A DNA stretch of 64,000 nt, from NCBI GenBank assembly GCA_963763495.1, contig CAVXOY010000007.1, positions 1 through 64,000 of the forward strand, in the 5' to 3' direction. Position 1 is the first letter of the stretch; each line of letters opens with the position of its first letter. Shown here piece after piece: positions 48,328 to 57,141 of the stretch. Position numbers and translations under genes: made by a program. The notes under the pieces were generated by a model. It was not told the DNA's origin and did no database searches. It saw only the letters and a list, made by a program, of their open reading frames with translations. Source of the DNA: DAOUEO01 sp963763495. GTDB taxonomy: Bacteria; Chloroflexota; Dehalococcoidia; DSTF01; JALHUB01.

Positions 48328-48388
48328 GGCGGCGCCTCCAGAGCGGTAATCCCTGCCGACCCAGCGGGTTCCATCTCATGTCGCCGTA

Positions 48389-48595
48389 GGTCGGGCGTCT
48401 CGCCCGACCGTTGGGCAGCAGCCAGTTCCAGTTCTTATGCCTCGGCCTTCAGGCCGAGGTACTGGTTGCCCTCTGGTCTCAGTTTACCACGTTGTCCGGC
48501 GCTTGAGATGAAGTGGCGCCCTCGGAGGCGCGAGGACGCCACTTCGTGGAGCCGCCGTCGGCCAAAACTGGTGGCGGGTGGGGATTGGCCGACGG
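48389..48595. repeat. Four strong hairpins between the two nrdJ genes
   Basis: H1 GGTCGGGCG-TCT-CGCCCGACC (48389-48409). H2 CCTCGGCC-TTCA-GGCCGAGG (48440-48459). H3 GAAGTGGCG...CGCCACTTC (48510-48545) with an inner CCTCG/CGAGG. H4 CCGTCGGCCAA...TTGGCCGACGG (48555-48595), starting 14 bases after the upstream nrdJ stop. None has a T-run on the minus strand. They fill most of the 281-base spacer, which has no gene. Confidence 0.75.
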
Positions 48596-48608
48596 TCAAC
48601 AAACCAAA

Positions 48609-51356
48609 CTAAGAGCAGCCGCTCGTGCTGCCGCAGTTCTCACAGCGATAGCACGTCCCGCTGCGCGTCATGATCCAGCCGCAGTTCATGCACACCGGCG
48701 CGTCTTCCTGCCCGTTGTGGCCGCCGTTCTTCCCGTTCGCCTCAATCACGAACTGCCCCTGCTGTCCGTACCCAGCGGCCAGGCGCGTCCGCACCTCCTC
48801 GCTCAAGATGCCCAGCTCCGCCTTCTCGTCATCGCTCAGGAACACCGAACCCAGCCAGCGGAAGACGTAGTCGACGACCGACTGCGCTACCGGTATCTCC
48901 CGGTTCTGGGTGCGGCCGGCCGGCTCGAAGCGCATGTGGCTGAACTTGTTCACCAGGTCCGTCAGCGGTACCCCGTACTGGAGGGTCAGCGAGATCGATG
49001 TCGCGAAGGCGTCCATCATCCCTGAGATCGTGCTCCCCTCCTTCGCCATCGTGATGAATATCTCGCCCGGCGACCCGTCCTCGTAGCTGCCGACGGTTAT
49101 GTACCCCTCGTGCCCCTCGATGAAGAACTTGTGGGTGATCGACTGCCGCGTGTCGGGGAGCCGCCGCCGCACCGGCTTGGCGGGCGGGCTCTTGCCGCCC
49201 TTGTCCGTGCTCACCGGCTGCGCCCGCTTCGACCCGTCGCGGTAGACGGCGATCGCCTTCAGCCCCTGCCGCCAGGCCTCCGTGAACGCATCCATCACCT
49301 CCTCGACGCCGACGTCGTTGGGCAGGTTCACCGTCTTCGAGATCGCCCCCGAGATGAACGGTTGCACAGCGCCCATCATGCGGATGTGCCCCATGGGGCC
49401 GATGCAGCGCGTCCCCTTGCCCGGCATGAGGGCGCAGTCGAACACCGCCAGGTGCTCCTCCTTCAGATGAGGCGCCCCCTCGATGAGCCCTTCCTGGTCG
49501 ACATAAGCTACGATCTCGTCCACCTGCTCCCGGCTGTACCCCAGCCTGTGGAGGGCCAGCGGCACGGTTCGGTTGACCATCTTGATCATGCCGCCGCCGA
49601 CCAGCCGCTTGTAGCTCACCAGGGCGATGTCCGGCTCGATCCCCGTCGTGTCGCAGTCCATCATGAAGGCTATCGTCCCTGTGGGGGCCAGCACCGACGC
49701 CTGGGCGTTGCGGTAGCCGTGCGCCTTGCCCAGGCGGAGCGCCCCTTCCCAAGCGTCGCGGGCAGCGTTCAGCAGCTCTTCCGGCACCAGCGCCTCGTCG
49801 ATTCTGTCCACCGCCTGCCGGTGCATCTCGATGACGCCCAGCATCGCCTCGCGGTTTCGCTCGTACTCGGCGAAGGGGCCCATCCGCGCCGCCAGTAGGG
49901 CGGAGGTGGCGTAGGCGTGCCCCGTCATGAGGGCCGTGACGGCGCCGGCGTAGGCGCGGCCGGCGTCCGAGTCGTAGGGCAGCCCCAGCGACATCAGCAG
50001 CGCCCCCAGATTGGCGAAGCCCAGGCCCAGTGCCCGATACCTGTCTGCGTTCTCCGCGATCCTCTCCGTCGGATAGCCGGCGTTGCTGACGATGATCTCC
50101 TGGGCGGTGATCACGACCGCGATCGCCTGCCGGAACGACTCCATGTCAAACTGCCCATTCTCATCGAGAAACTTGCCCAGATTGAGTGAGGCTAGATTGC
50201 ACGCCGAGTCGTCCACGTGCATGTACTCGGAGCAGGGGTTGGAGGCGTTGATGCGCCCGCTGTTGGGGCACGTGTGCCAGCTATTGATAACTGTATCGAA
50301 CTGCATACCGGGGTCGCCGCACTGCCAGGCCGCTTCCGCGATCCGGCGCAGGATATCGCGTGCCCGCGTCGTCTCCAGCGTTCTGCCGTTGGTGACTGCC
50401 CGCAGCGTCCATTCCCGGTCTTCGGTGGCCGCTTCCATAAACTGGTCCGTCGCCCGCACCGAGTTGTTGGCGTTCTGGAACTGGATCGATGTCCACGCCT
50501 CTCCGTCCAGCGACAGGTCGTAGCCCGCGTCCCCCAGGGCGTACGCCTTGTGCTCCTCCTTCGACTTGCACTCGATGAACTCGATGATGTCGGGGTGGTC
50601 GGCGTTCAGGATCACCATCTTCGCCGCCCGTCGCGTCTTGCCCCCCGACTTGATCGACCCGGCAATCGCGTCGGCGCCCCGCATGAACGACACCGGCCCT
50701 GACGCCAGCCCGCCCGTCGATAGCGCCTCCCGCGACGAGCGCAGCGCTGACAGATTGACCCCTGACCCGGAGCCGCCCTTGAAGATCATCCCTTCCGTCC
50801 GGCACCAGTCGAGGATCGAGTCCATCGTGTCCTGCACCGACAGAATGAAGCAGGCGGAGCACTGCGGCTTCTCCTCCACACCCACGTTGAACCAGACAGG
50901 GCTGTTGAACGCCGCCTTTTGAAAGAGAATCAGATGAGTCAGCTCGTCGGCGAAGACCTGCGCCTCCTCCTCGCCTGTGAAGTAGCCGTCCTTGCAGCCC
51001 CAGTCCCTGATCGCTCCCACCACGCGGTCGATAAGCTGGCGCACGCTCGCCTCGCGCTTTATCTCCCCCTGCTCGTGGTGGACGACCGTCTCTGCCACCA
51101 GCGGGCCGCGGAAATACTTGGAAGCGACCACGTTTGTCGCCCTCTGCGACCACTCCTTCGGGATCTCTACGTCCTTCTGCTCGAAGACCGTCTTCCCGTC
51201 CTCGGCTATGATCGCGGCGCTTCGCTTCTCCCATTCCACCTCGTCGTAGGGGTGGACGTCTGGCCGCGTGAAGTGGCGTTTTATCTGTAATCCTGCCGCT
51301 GAGGACGAAGCCTCTGTAAGCGTTGTCATGGGGTCGTAGTCCTTTCCTACCCGCAT
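48609..51356 (-). CDS. nrdJ: Class II (adenosylcobalamin-dependent) ribonucleotide reductase, longer form
   Basis: 915 residues, intact; start at 51356 (GGGAGGGAACGG before the ATG) or the ATG 27 bases later. It is the long NrdJ type seen in Actinobacteria and Chloroflexota. Key residues: SACF (first redox Cys), GGSGSGVNLSALR, INASNPCSEYMHVDD (Asn, radical Cys, Glu), SACNLASLNLG (second redox Cys), VLAPTGTIAFMMDCDTTGIE and a C-terminal CMNCGWIM...CYRCENCGSTSGC tail. The same reaction as the neighbour but a different subfamily. It follows nrdR and a small gene on one strand, so NrdR control is expected. Confidence 0.95.
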   Translation of the reverse strand: MRVGKDYDPMTTLTEASSSAAGLQIKRHFTRPDVHPYDEVEWEKRSAAIIAEDGKTVFEQKDVEIPKEWSQRATNVVASKYFRGPLVAETVVHHEQGEIKREASVRQLIDRVVGAIRDWGCKDGYFTGEEEAQVFADELTHLILFQKAAFNSPVWFNVGVEEKPQCSACFILSVQDTMDSILDWCRTEGMIFKGGSGSGVNLSALRSSREALSTGGLASGPVSFMRGADAIAGSIKSGGKTRRAAKMVILNADHPDIIEFIECKSKEEHKAYALGDAGYDLSLDGEAWTSIQFQNANNSVRATDQFMEAATEDREWTLRAVTNGRTLETTRARDILRRIAEAAWQCGDPGMQFDTVINSWHTCPNSGRINASNPCSEYMHVDDSACNLASLNLGKFLDENGQFDMESFRQAIAVVITAQEIIVSNAGYPTERIAENADRYRALGLGFANLGALLMSLGLPYDSDAGRAYAGAVTALMTGHAYATSALLAARMGPFAEYERNREAMLGVIEMHRQAVDRIDEALVPEELLNAARDAWEGALRLGKAHGYRNAQASVLAPTGTIAFMMDCDTTGIEPDIALVSYKRLVGGGMIKMVNRTVPLALHRLGYSREQVDEIVAYVDQEGLIEGAPHLKEEHLAVFDCALMPGKGTRCIGPMGHIRMMGAVQPFISGAISKTVNLPNDVGVEEVMDAFTEAWRQGLKAIAVYRDGSKRAQPVSTDKGGKSPPAKPVRRRLPDTRQSITHKFFIEGHEGYITVGSYEDGSPGEIFITMAKEGSTISGMMDAFATSISLTLQYGVPLTDLVNKFSHMRFEPAGRTQNREIPVAQSVVDYVFRWLGSVFLSDDEKAELGILSEEVRTRLAAGYGQQGQFVIEANGKNGGHNGQEDAPVCMNCGWIMTRSGTCYRCENCGSTSGCS

Positions 51357-51469
51357 CCGTTCCCTCCCCAGAACCGTGCCAAGTCCGGGTTCAGCGCTTG
51401 CCTTGGGGACGCTCTAGAGAGAGGACACCGCCGGGGAATGCCCCAGCGGCGTCGTTATGCTAATCCCTG

Positions 51470-51760
51470 CTATCGAGACGTGAGGAAGTTTTGCGCCTCC
51501 TGTCGCTCCAGGTAGTGCAGCCGGTAGATCGGCTGACACCCGCCGTCCGTGCTGTATAGGCGGAACTTCATGTACCGGCTGCTGAGCTCCAGCATTTTGC
51601 CGTCATCCAGTTCCAGGAACAGGGGGCCCATCTCCTTATCGATCAAGCCGGTGTCGACGAAGGGTCGCAGTGTGACCTCTTGGCGCTCCTCGTTGATCTC
51701 GTAAGCGCCTGTGGCCACTGTCTCCTTTTCTCCGTTCAGCACTCTGCACTGACTGGACAA
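51470..51760 (-). CDS. Hypothetical protein in the nrd operon
   Basis: 96 residues from a TTG at 51760 with AAGGGGGG upstream. Strand-rich: QEVTLRPFVDTGLIDKEMGP, LFLELDDGKMLELSSRYMKF. No signal, membrane segment or catalytic motif. It sits between nrdR and the long nrdJ with the same direction. I do not recognise it. A hairpin with a GGGG-AATG-CCCC tip lies just downstream (51428-51449). Confidence 0.6.
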   Translation of the reverse strand: MSSQCRVLNGEKETVATGAYEINEERQEVTLRPFVDTGLIDKEMGPLFLELDDGKMLELSSRYMKFRLYSTDGGCQPIYRLHYLERQEAQNFLTSR

Positions 51761-51790
51761 TTCGCCCCCCTTTCCAAGCCGTGCTCTGCT

Positions 51791-52450
51791 CTAGGTTAGG
51801 TTTTCTTGGGCCGCCCCATCAGTCCGACGAAGGGGCACATCCTTTCGCCCCACCGACAGTTGATGAGACGGCCCTCCTCTGCCTGTGAGTTGCCTCTGAC
51901 GTGTTCCCCTGTGGCGAAGGGGACGCCAGACGGCTGGTCGAGTCAAGCCCCCCAACTCCTCCTCCGGTATCAAAGACGGTTGCTGACCCGATCCCGCTCC
52001 CGACTGGGCCTCCTCCAGCGCCTCCACCTCATCCTTAAGAGCCTCCAGGTCGGCGAACTCGCGGTAGACGCTCGCAAAACGGATATAGGCGATGTGGTCC
52101 AGGTCCCGCAGTTGCTCCATCACCATCTCGCCGATCTGCTCGCTCGATACCTCCGCCAGCCCTTGTTCATTCAGCGCTGTCTCGATGCTGTCCACCACCG
52201 CCTCCAGCGTGCCCAACGCTAGGGGACGCTTCTCGCAGGCCTTGCGTATCCCCAACAGCAACTTCTCGCGCGTGAACTCCTCGCGGCGGCCGTCCTTCTT
52301 CGCCACCAGCAGGCCCGTCACCTGGGCGCGTTCGTAGGTCGTGAACCGCTCGCCGCAGGAGATGCACTCGCGGCGGCGGCGCACTCCGTCCTCCGCGTCC
52401 CGCGAGTCGATTACCTTCGAGTCCTCAAAGCCGCAATAAGGGCAGTGCAT
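51791..52450 (-). CDS. nrdR: Transcriptional repressor NrdR
   Basis: Zinc-ribbon and ATP-cone repressor that senses ATP/dATP and shuts off reductase genes. MHCPYCGFEDSKVIDSR and CISCGERFTTYER form the zinc ribbon (residues 3-34); an ATP-cone follows (VAKKDGRREEFTREKLLLGI ... IAYIRFASVYREFADL) to about residue 137. The frame runs on to 219 residues, about 60 too long, with an Arg-rich tail unlike the family. Removing one G from the six-G run near 51945 gives EEELGA-stop and a 168-residue protein, so the tail is probably an artefact. ATG with AAGGGGA upstream. Confidence 0.93.
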   Translation of the reverse strand: MHCPYCGFEDSKVIDSRDAEDGVRRRRECISCGERFTTYERAQVTGLLVAKKDGRREEFTREKLLLGIRKACEKRPLALGTLEAVVDSIETALNEQGLAEVSSEQIGEMVMEQLRDLDHIAYIRFASVYREFADLEALKDEVEALEEAQSGAGSGQQPSLIPEEELGGLTRPAVWRPLRHRGTRQRQLTGRGGPSHQLSVGRKDVPLRRTDGAAQENLT

Positions 52451-52529
52451 TCCCCTTCGTCACTCCCGGTGTCTTGGAAAACCCGACACCTGCAGGAATA
52501 GCCGTGACGGCTAGTTTCCAGACAGCCCA

Positions 52530-52558
52530 AGATTAGACACAACATATTGACTTGTCAA
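52530..52558 (-). promoter_or_regulatory. Sigma70 promoter of nrdR
   Basis: Minus strand TTGACA (52558-52553), exact 17-bp spacer, TAATCT (52535-52530), 79 bases before the nrdR start. The spacer is almost wholly occupied by an NrdR box. Confidence 0.8.
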
Positions 52559-52582
52559 GGGGTTAATGCCCATATATTGTGG
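52537..52582. promoter_or_regulatory. Two NrdR boxes
   Basis: Box 1 ACACAACATATTGACT (52537-52552) lies inside the nrdR promoter spacer. Box 2 TGCCCATATATTGTGG (52567-52582) lies just upstream of the -35. They match the NrdR consensus acaCwAtATaTwGtgt in most core positions and start 30 bases apart, about three helical turns, the spacing needed for cooperative NrdR binding. A perfect CAAGTTG-C-CAACTTG palindrome adjoins at 52584-52598. Confidence 0.8.
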
Positions 52583-52692
52583 TCAAGTTGCCAACTTGTT
52601 CTGTCAAGGGACGCAGATTCAGCCCCTGGCCGCCGCAATACTGGGCGAGTTCGACATAAGCTCAGGGGCTGTGACAAAATGCTCCGCGCATT

Positions 52693-52753
52693 CCCAAGAA
52701 AAATGGGAAAATGCGACCGCGGGCGGTGCATCTCCCTAAACACCGCCCGCGGT
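52693..52753 (-). terminator. Terminator hairpin downstream of ftsZ
   Basis: ACCGCGGGCGGTG (52716-52728) pairs with CACCGCCCGCGGT (52741-52753), 13 bp around a 12-base loop. On the minus strand it is followed by CGCATTTTCCCATTTTTCTT, a T-rich tract. It ends ftsZ transcription about 100 bases past the stop and insulates the nrdR promoter. Confidence 0.75.
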
Positions 52754-52854
52754 TCCCGTCCCGCGTAGGGGACATCTTACAATTCCCGGTCTCCGCCGGG
52801 GACTTGATTGCTCGGCTGGACAGATACCTCCTTTCTACCTAAAGATTAGCTTCC

Positions 52855-53928
52855 TCACCGCAGCGAAACCGTGCGGCGGAGAAAGGTCGGAAGGTCGGTG
52901 TCGGCGACGTTCTGCATCGCCGACGCTTGTACTCGTATCTGCCGTATCCGTTGGTCCCTATCCAGCGTCTGACTCTCTGCCGGCGTGAAGCCGGTGGCGA
53001 TGACCGTCACCTTTATCTCGTCTCCCAGCTCGGGGTCGGTCGCCGTCCCGAAGATGATCTCGGCGTCCGGGTCTACTACCTCAGAGATCACCTGCGCCGC
53101 CAGGTTCAGCTCGTGCAGGCTCACCGTTCGCGAGCCCGTGACATTGAACAGCACCCCCTTCGCTCCCTCGATGCTGGTGTCGAGGAGGGGACTCGTGATC
53201 GCCGCTCGCGCCGCCTCTACGGCCCGGTTCTCGCCGCTGCCCCGGCCGATCGCGAGCAGGGCTGGTCCCGCCTCGCCCATGATCTTGCGCACGTCGGCGA
53301 AGTCGAGGTTGATGTCGCCGGGAATGGTGATGACCTCTGAGATTCCCTGGATCGACTGGCGCAGCACCTCGTCGCCCATCCGGAATGCCTCCGTGACCGT
53401 GACTTCCGAGCTGCACACGGCAAGCAGGCGGTCGTTGGGGATGACGATGAGGGTATCTACCTTATCCCGCAGGTGGGTGATCCCCTCCTCTGCCTGGAAG
53501 CGCCGCTTGGCGCCCTCGAAGGCGAAAGGCTTGGTGACGATCCCGATAGCCAGCGCACCCGTCTCCCGTGCCACCTCTCCAACGATCGAAGAGGCGCCGG
53601 TGCCCGTGCCGCCGCCCATGCCGGCGGTGATGAACACCATCTCCGCCCCCTTCACGGCGTCGAAAAGCTCTTCCCGGCTCTCTTCCGCGGCGCGCAGCCC
53701 CTTCCCCGGGTCGCCGCCCACTCCCAGCCCCTTCGTCAGCCGGTCACCGATGCGGATCCGCATGTGGGCGTCCGTGTGCGCGAGGGCCTGGGCATCTGTG
53801 TTGACTGCTACCAGTTGCACCCCGCGAATGCTCTCTGCCATCATGCGGGTCACGGCGTTGCAGCCGCCGCCGCCCACCCCCACCACCTTGATGGGGGGGA
53901 GGTTGTCTAGGTCTTCTCTAGCTGTCAC
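52855..53928 (-). CDS. ftsZ: Cell-division GTPase FtsZ
   Basis: Tubulin-like protein forming the division ring. 357 residues. IKVVGVGGGGCNAV (~13-26), the signature GMGGGTGTGASS (~105-116), the T7 loop INLDFADVRKIM and a short linker to the C-terminal peptide DLPTFLRRTVSLR, which binds FtsA. The GTPase core is complete. Last gene of the dcw cluster; a strong terminator hairpin follows. Confidence 0.97.
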   Translation of the reverse strand: MTAREDLDNLPPIKVVGVGGGGCNAVTRMMAESIRGVQLVAVNTDAQALAHTDAHMRIRIGDRLTKGLGVGGDPGKGLRAAEESREELFDAVKGAEMVFITAGMGGGTGTGASSIVGEVARETGALAIGIVTKPFAFEGAKRRFQAEEGITHLRDKVDTLIVIPNDRLLAVCSSEVTVTEAFRMGDEVLRQSIQGISEVITIPGDINLDFADVRKIMGEAGPALLAIGRGSGENRAVEAARAAITSPLLDTSIEGAKGVLFNVTGSRTVSLHELNLAAQVISEVVDPDAEIIFGTATDPELGDEIKVTVIATGFTPAESQTLDRDQRIRQIRVQASAMQNVADTDLPTFLRRTVSLR

Positions 53929-53987
53929 CAGCGCCTCCTTTCATCAGGCTCAATCTCTTTGCTACAATCCACCCCGTCTGGTTCTGC

Positions 53988-55232
53988 CTATTCAGGCATA
54001 AGTACCTTCATGAACTGCCCGACCCGGCGTAGCCAGCCGCCGACCGCCAGACTGGGCCCGGTGCGCTGGCTTCCCACGAGCAGCTTGTTCTCCTTCAACG
54101 CCCACTGCAGCAGCCCAACGCTGGTGGAGTAGGCCGGGTCGCTCAGTGTCTCTGATAGTCCTTGCAGGCGTTGCGGCAGGCCTATTCGAACCGGCAGCCC
54201 GCTCACCTGCTCTGCCAGGAGGTCAAGCCCTTTCAGGTTGGCCGTCCCGCCGGTAAGGACGAGCCCCGCCGACATGATGTCGTCGTGGACACTGCGCTTG
54301 ACCTCGCTGATCAGCATCTCCACGATCTCTTCACACCGCGCCTGCAGGATCTCGCATAGCCGACGTCGAGGAACCGATTTCTGTCGCTCCGACCCGAAGC
54401 AGTCCAGATCCACCGATTCGTCGGCGTCCACCATGCTGGGGATCGCGTGGCCGTAGCGCTCCTTTACCTCCTCAGCCACCTGATAGGGGCAGCGCAGCCC
54501 GACCACTAGGTCCCGCGTCAGATGGTTGCCCCCCACCGGCAGCACGGAGGTGTGGAACACGCTCCCCTCCAAGTAGATCGCCAGACCCGTCGTTCCGCCG
54601 CCGATGTCTGCTACCACCACCCCCTGCTTCATCTCCTCCTCCTCCAGCACCGCCTCGCCGCTGGCCAGAGGCTCTAGGATCAGGCTCTCCACCTCCACCA
54701 TCGCCCCCTCTACGCACTTCGTGAGGTTCTGCATCGCGCTGACCGATGCCGTCACAATGTGCGTCTCTACATCCAACCGCTGGCCGTGCATCCCCAGCGG
54801 GTCGCTGACGCTGTCCTGTCCGTCCACGATGTAACGCCGCGGCACGGCATGCAGCACCTCGCGGTTCGAGGGTATGTTGATTACCCTCGCGCCTTCGAGG
54901 ACGCGCTCCACGTCGTCGTTGGATATCGGATGCTGCCGGTCGGGGATAGCCGCTATCCCCCGGCTGTTCAGCGATTGGATGTGCGACCCCGCTATACCCA
55001 CGTGCGCGGACAGGATGCGCGTCCCGCTCGACCGCTCCGCCTTACCCACCGAGTCACGGATCGACTCCGTTGCTTCGCGGATATTGTCCACCATCCCCCG
55101 GCTGAAGCCTCTGGCAGGGCATACCCCAACACCGAGCACCCGCAGAGAGGCGTCGTCAGTCACCTCTCCCACAACCGTGCATATCTTGGTCGTACCCACG
55201 TCAATCGAGGCGAAAGTCCCGTTCTTACCCAC
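53988..55232 (-). CDS. ftsA: Cell-division actin-like protein FtsA
   Basis: Tethers FtsZ to the membrane. 414 residues. Phosphate-1 loop ASIDVGTTKICTVVGEV, the 1C subdomain (residues ~85-165), phosphate-2 VVADIGGGTTGLAIYLEG, and adenosine motif GLVLTGGTANLKGLD. The C-terminal amphipathic membrane-targeting helix is WLRRVGQFMKVLMPE. Between ftsQ and ftsZ as usual. Confidence 0.96.
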   Translation of the reverse strand: MGKNGTFASIDVGTTKICTVVGEVTDDASLRVLGVGVCPARGFSRGMVDNIREATESIRDSVGKAERSSGTRILSAHVGIAGSHIQSLNSRGIAAIPDRQHPISNDDVERVLEGARVINIPSNREVLHAVPRRYIVDGQDSVSDPLGMHGQRLDVETHIVTASVSAMQNLTKCVEGAMVEVESLILEPLASGEAVLEEEEMKQGVVVADIGGGTTGLAIYLEGSVFHTSVLPVGGNHLTRDLVVGLRCPYQVAEEVKERYGHAIPSMVDADESVDLDCFGSERQKSVPRRRLCEILQARCEEIVEMLISEVKRSVHDDIMSAGLVLTGGTANLKGLDLLAEQVSGLPVRIGLPQRLQGLSETLSDPAYSTSVGLLQWALKENKLLVGSQRTGPSLAVGGWLRRVGQFMKVLMPE

Positions 55233-55300
55233 CTTGGGTTCCTCCTTCCCGGACTTCTGGTTCGTCCCGCTGAGAGACTGCCTGCCTTCCCCGTCTTGGC

Positions 55301-56014
55301 CTACTGGAAAGACACGCTGTCCCCGAACCGGAGGTCCACGGCATGAACTTCTTGACCGCCCTTGCGCGCATTCTCCAATAGCACGTAGAGGACGCTAATC
55401 TTGTAGTCGAGGTCGCGGTCGTCGCCGAACGTGGCCCGCAGGCCGCCTTCCAGCACCACCGTCAGCCCGCTGTGATCGCTGTACTCCAAGCCTGTCACCG
55501 GCCGGCCCAGAGAGCGCGGCGCCGACTCTATGAGCTGCCGCGCCAGCTCAACGGCGTGGACTTCGACCTGCTCGCCGGGCAGCCACCGCTGTTCGCTGTC
55601 GAGCTGCACGATCGTCGGCGCGCCCTCACCCGGCTGGTTGTTGTCGAGAACAAAGCCCTCGTCATCGATGACGTAGAGCTGGTCTCCCACCTGCCAGTAG
55701 CCCCAGGGCTGGCGCTCCATCACCTTGATGACCATCTCCCCCGGCCAGTGCCGCTCTATCGATACGTCCTTGATCATTGCTGTTTGAGAGAGACGTGCCT
55801 TTGCCTTGCCCGTATCTACCAAGAAGATGTTCTCGCCCTCGAGGCCGGAGGCGGCGGCCAGGGCTGCCGGGTCCAGGTTGTCGGCGCCCTTCACCGTCAC
55901 CTTCTTGACCTCCATCAGCGGCGAGCTGAGCAGCAGCCAGCCGGCCGCGGCAATAGCGGCGAGCATCGCCACAGACCAGGAGGCGGTGCAACAGACGCCG
56001 GTACCTACCCTCAT
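55301..56014 (-). CDS. ftsQ: Cell-division protein FtsQ
   Basis: Bitopic divisome protein, 237 residues if started at the ATG at 56014 (RVGTGVCC). No ATG, GTG or TTG lies between this and the ddl stop at 56053; the only earlier ATG (56152) is inside ddl. One helix (VAMLAAIAAAGWLLLSSPL, ~15-33) leads into a POTRA domain (VKKVTVKGADNLDPAALAAA) and the FtsQ beta domain (IERHWPGEMVIKVMERQPWG, DDEGFVLD). The C-terminus GQEVHAVDLRFGDSVSFQ is typical. Confidence 0.9.
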   Translation of the reverse strand: MRVGTGVCCTASWSVAMLAAIAAAGWLLLSSPLMEVKKVTVKGADNLDPAALAAASGLEGENIFLVDTGKAKARLSQTAMIKDVSIERHWPGEMVIKVMERQPWGYWQVGDQLYVIDDEGFVLDNNQPGEGAPTIVQLDSEQRWLPGEQVEVHAVELARQLIESAPRSLGRPVTGLEYSDHSGLTVVLEGGLRATFGDDRDLDYKISVLYVLLENARKGGQEVHAVDLRFGDSVSFQ

Positions 56015-56052
56015 CTGCGGCGGACGCGTCCTCTTGGCGGCGTGGTCGATAG

Positions 56053-57141
56053 CTATGCCTGTGCAAACTGCTTCCTCTGCTCGAACCGCTCCTGTGCCAA
56101 ATCGATCAGACGACTGATAAGTCCCGTGTAGGGCAGCCCAGCCACCTGCCACAGCCGTGGATACATACTGCCGGGCGTGAAGCCGGGTACCGTGTTCAAC
56201 TCATCGACGAACACCTCGCCCGCCGGCGTCAAGAAGCAATCGACTCGTGCCATGCCCGCGCAATCAATCGCCCGGTAGGCGTCGATCGCCGTCTGCCGGA
56301 CGCGCGACGCCACCTCCTCCGGTACCTTCGCCGGTGTTATCAACTCCGTCGATGGGTCCAGGTACTTGGCCGTGTAGTCATAGAACTCCCGCTTGTAGCG
56401 GATCTCTCCCAGCCCCGACGCCTCCGGCTCGTCATTCCCCAGGATGGCGCACTCTATCTCGCGACACTCCACGCCCTTCTCGACGATCAGCTTCCGGTCG
56501 AAGCGGAATGCCTCTTCCATCGCCGCGCCCAGGTCCTCCCGCGAGCGCACTTTCGTGATACCCACGCTGCTGCCGCCGTTGCAGGGCTTGACGAATACGG
56601 GATACGGTATCTTCCCCTCAATCTCCGCCCTGATCGCCTCTGCTTCCTTCTCCCATCGCGTCTGTGTGACCACCACGAAGTCGACCACCGGCAGTCCCGC
56701 CGCCCACAACAGGCTCTTCATGAGTGCCTTGTCTAGCCCCACAGCGCTGGCTGCCACTCCTGCCCCTACGTAGGGAAGGTTGGATAGTTCCAGCAGCCCT
56801 TGGAGCGTGCCGTCCTCGCCGCCCGGGCCGTGGATCAGAGGGAAGGCCACGTCTATCATCGAGAACGCCAGCCATGCCGCCGCCCGCGCCATGAGCCCTT
56901 CACCTTCAGGGAGGCGAAGCGTCTTCTTGAAGGGCGCTGCTGGAGCTGCCATCTGCTCCCGCGTCTCCTCCGGCGTCAGCCAGGCGCCCATCTTGGTGAC
57001 ACCGATGGGCACCACCTCGAAGCGTTCCTTGTCGACTGCCGCCATCACGTGCTGCGCCGACACCACGGAGACCTCATGCTCGCCGGAAGCGCCCCCGAAG
57101 ATGACGCCCAGCCGTAACCTCTGACCTTCACTCGTTGTCAT
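56053..57141 (-). CDS. ddl: D-alanine--D-alanine ligase
   Basis: Joins two D-alanines with ATP for peptidoglycan. 362 residues from the ATG at 57141. LGVIFGGASGEHEVSVVSAQ (~11-30), PLIHGPGGEDGTLQGLLEL, FVKPCNGGSSVGITKV, and the C-terminal ARVDCFLTPAGEVFVDELNTVPGFTPGSMYPRL (shown in parts) are complete. The residue set (VFVDELNTVPG) is the D-Ala-D-Ala rather than D-Ala-D-Lac type as far as can be judged. Start overlaps the murB stop by 14 bases. Confidence 0.95.
   Translation of the reverse strand: MTTSEGQRLRLGVIFGGASGEHEVSVVSAQHVMAAVDKERFEVVPIGVTKMGAWLTPEETREQMAAPAAPFKKTLRLPEGEGLMARAAAWLAFSMIDVAFPLIHGPGGEDGTLQGLLELSNLPYVGAGVAASAVGLDKALMKSLLWAAGLPVVDFVVVTQTRWEKEAEAIRAEIEGKIPYPVFVKPCNGGSSVGITKVRSREDLGAAMEEAFRFDRKLIVEKGVECREIECAILGNDEPEASGLGEIRYKREFYDYTAKYLDPSTELITPAKVPEEVASRVRQTAIDAYRAIDCAGMARVDCFLTPAGEVFVDELNTVPGFTPGSMYPRLWQVAGLPYTGLISRLIDLAQERFEQRKQFAQA

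Noticed and set aside
51357..51469. Cobalamin riboswitch before the long nrdJ
   Set aside because: No B12-box-like conserved core is present; only a simple hairpin with a GGGG-AATG-CCCC tip is seen.
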